DNA of 64,000 bases from Alphaproteobacteria bacterium (lineage in GTDB: Bacteria; Pseudomonadota; Alphaproteobacteria; Caulobacterales; Parvularculaceae), in contig WGLT01000002.1 in assembly GCA_016125425.1 (NCBI GenBank), positions 62,001 to 126,000 on the forward strand, in the 5' to 3' direction. The stretch's first letter is position 1. Every line of letters begins with the position of its first letter. The position numbers were made by a program, and so were the translations under genes. The notes under the pieces were generated by a model that had not been told where the DNA came from, searched no databases, and saw only the letters and a list, made by a program, of their open reading frames with translations. Below, piece by piece: positions 63,043 to 64,000 of the stretch.

Positions 63043-63405
63043 CTAGGAGCGCCGGCCGAGCCAGGCGCGGCAGCTCGCCTCATAGGGCTTGGCGGAGAGC
63101 CGCGCATTCCATCCTGCGGTCCAGGCGTCGCCGCCCTGCGCGCCGAACTGACCCTGACAGGCTTCGAAACCGGTGCGGTATTGCGAGGACATCACGCCGA
63201 CATTGCTGCCGGCGAGCTTGAACGCCTTGTGAAAGCATTGGCAGACCGGCGACGTCGCTTCGACCACGATGGGACCGCCGCCGACGCTTGTCGTCTCGCC
63301 GCTCTGCGACGGGCTGCTGACGATATTGGTCGATATCAGCGCATAGAGCGCGACCGCCAACACGATCAGAACGAGAAAGCCGCCGAAAACAGCCTCGATC
63401 TTCAT
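63043..63405 (-). CDS. Membrane-anchored hypothetical protein
   Basis: A 120-residue protein with one N-terminal transmembrane helix (VFGGFLVLIVLAVALYALI) followed by a small soluble domain with four cysteines (SPVCQCFHKAFKLAG, FEACQGQFG, YEASCRAWL), which could form two disulfides in the periplasm. The GFEACQGQFGAQGGDAWTAGWNARL segment looks like a compact conserved core, but I do not know the family. It lies 98 bp downstream of argG on the same strand. Confidence 0.65.
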   Translation of the reverse strand: MKIEAVFGGFLVLIVLAVALYALISTNIVSSPSQSGETTSVGGGPIVVEATSPVCQCFHKAFKLAGSNVGVMSSQYRTGFEACQGQFGAQGGDAWTAGWNARLSAKPYEASCRAWLGRRS

Positions 63406-63503
63406 CCCGCTTTCTCCCGACGATACCCCGCGGGCGAGCTTATCGCCGGGCGCGCGCGCGGGAAAGAGGCGAATCGCGGCCCCTCATTCGCTCATCGGGC
63501 GAT

Positions 63504-64000
63504 TCAGCGCCGCTGGCTCCGCCGGGCGAGGAGTTTGAGACGCAGCGCGTTGAGCTTGATGAAGCCTTCGGCGTCCTTCTGGTCGTAGACCGCATCCTCC
63601 TCGAAGGTCACATGGGCCATGGAGTAGAGCGAATTCGGCGAAGTCCGGCCGACCACGCTCGCCGACCCCTTATAGAGCTTCACCTTGACGGTTCCGGCGA
63701 CGAATTCCTGGCTCTTGTCGATCAGCGCCTGGAGCATTTCGCGCTCCGGCGCGAACCAGAAGCCGTTATAGATCATCTCCGCATAGCGGGGCATGAGTTC
63801 GTCCTTGAGATGCGCCGCGCCGCGGTCGAGCGTGATCGACTCGACGCCGCGATGGGCGGCGAGCAGGATCGTCCCGCCCGGCGTTTCGTAAACGCCGCGC
63901 GACTTCATGCCGACGAAACGGTTCTCGACGAGATCGAGCCGGCCGACGCCGTGCTTGCGGCCGAGTTCGTTGAGCTTCGTCAGCAGCGCGGCCGGCGAGA
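63504..64000 (-). CDS. argG: Argininosuccinate synthase, 3' part
   Basis: The last about 165 residues of ArgG; the start lies beyond the window. The frame reads [47 protein letters not shown] and [19 protein letters not shown], all diagnostic of ArgG. It condenses citrulline with aspartate using ATP in arginine synthesis. Confidence 0.96.
   Translation of the reverse strand, partial: SPAALLTKLNELGRKHGVGRLDLVENRFVGMKSRGVYETPGGTILLAAHRGVESITLDRGAAHLKDELMPRYAEMIYNGFWFAPEREMLQALIDKSQEFVAGTVKVKLYKGSASVVGRTSPNSLYSMAHVTFEEDAVYDQKDAEGFIKLNALRLKLLARRSQRR

Noticed and set aside
62711-63221. Two short plus-strand frames between GST and the 120-aa protein gene
   Set aside because: Arginine-rich, no ribosome site, and the second runs into the antisense of the 120-aa membrane protein gene.
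1-64000. CRISPR arrays, insertion sequences, prophage or toxin-antitoxin genes
   Set aside because: No regularly spaced direct repeats, transposase or integrase motifs, or phage genes were seen; the genes are mostly core housekeeping.

Overview
The window is GC-rich, densely packed chromosomal DNA from an alphaproteobacterium. The evidence is a set of gene blocks in the order known from that class: ubiE-ubiB-coaBC-dut; fabA-fabB-fabI; rimP-nusA-ylxR-infB-rbfA-truB-rpsO followed by pnp; miaB-phoH-ybeY-corC-lnt-xre-metK; tsaD facing hemD-immA(Mic60-like)-hemY; and tsaB-rimI-fur. A CtrA-type box (TTAA-N7-TTAAC), a VPLPA-CTERM-like protein and the accessory families (PKHD hydroxylase, DUF885 lipoprotein, Cupin_5) fit the Caulobacterales/Hyphomonadales/Parvularculales side of the class. 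That finer placement is a guess. I saw no tRNA, rRNA, CRISPR array, insertion sequence, phage gene or attachment site.

Layout. 1-2 kb: the end of a PKHD hydroxylase, a P-loop sulfotransferase-like gene and ihfB. 2-8 kb: ubiquinone (ubiE, ubiB), coenzyme A (coaBC) and dUTPase genes, then a small membrane protein, a Rossmann-fold oxidoreductase and a MoeB/ThiF-like enzyme. 8-11.8 kb: a DUF2141 protein, an alkaline-phosphatase-superfamily protein, a 2-hydroxyacid dehydrogenase and a secreted SH3 protein. 11.9-15.2 kb: unsaturated fatty acid synthesis (fabA, fabB, a 63-aa membrane protein, fabI, a coupled Cupin_5 gene). 15.2-17.1 kb: DUF885 lipoprotein. 17.2-27.7 kb: the translation/transcription operon on the minus strand, with a short-chain dehydrogenase set between rpsO and pnp. 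27.9-33.5 kb: a CTERM-anchored protein, DUF2937, ttcA, trmB, a DUF486 protein and a Baeyer-Villiger-type flavoprotein. 33.6-42.3 kb: an M20 peptidase and the long minus-strand miaB-to-metK operon. 42.4-44.9 kb: DUF1223, a diiron ferritin-like protein and a 38-aa peptide gene with its own promoter and terminator. 45-50 kb: tsaD and hemD-immA-hemY. 50-64 kb: SDR, maeB, methyltransferases, Nfu, dodecin, RutE-like reductase, tsaB-rimI-fur, tetR/gpsA, SGNH hydrolase, arsR-SRPBCC, GST and the 3' part of argG.

How the genes work together. Most encode housekeeping: tRNA modification (TtcA, TrmB, MiaB, TsaB, TsaD), ribosome maturation (RimP, RbfA, TruB, YbeY, RimI), transcription (NusA, IHF-beta), lipid synthesis and lipoprotein maturation (FabA/B/I, GpsA, Lnt), and cofactors (CoaBC, UbiE/B, HemD, MetK, Nfu). 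Genes overlap heavily. At three convergent junctions one palindromic CTAG supplies both stop codons.

I did not find a clear, self-contained undescribed system. The best leads are regulatory or small: a hairpin leader abutting the metK start codon; a terminator-like hairpin in the rimP-nusA leader; a likely frame disruption at a GC-dinucleotide run in ylxR; a predicted leaderless arsR gene whose start codon lies in a perfect 20-bp palindrome; a CTERM-tagged protein; and the orphan 38-aa peptide beside a diiron ferritin-like gene with an operator-like promoter.
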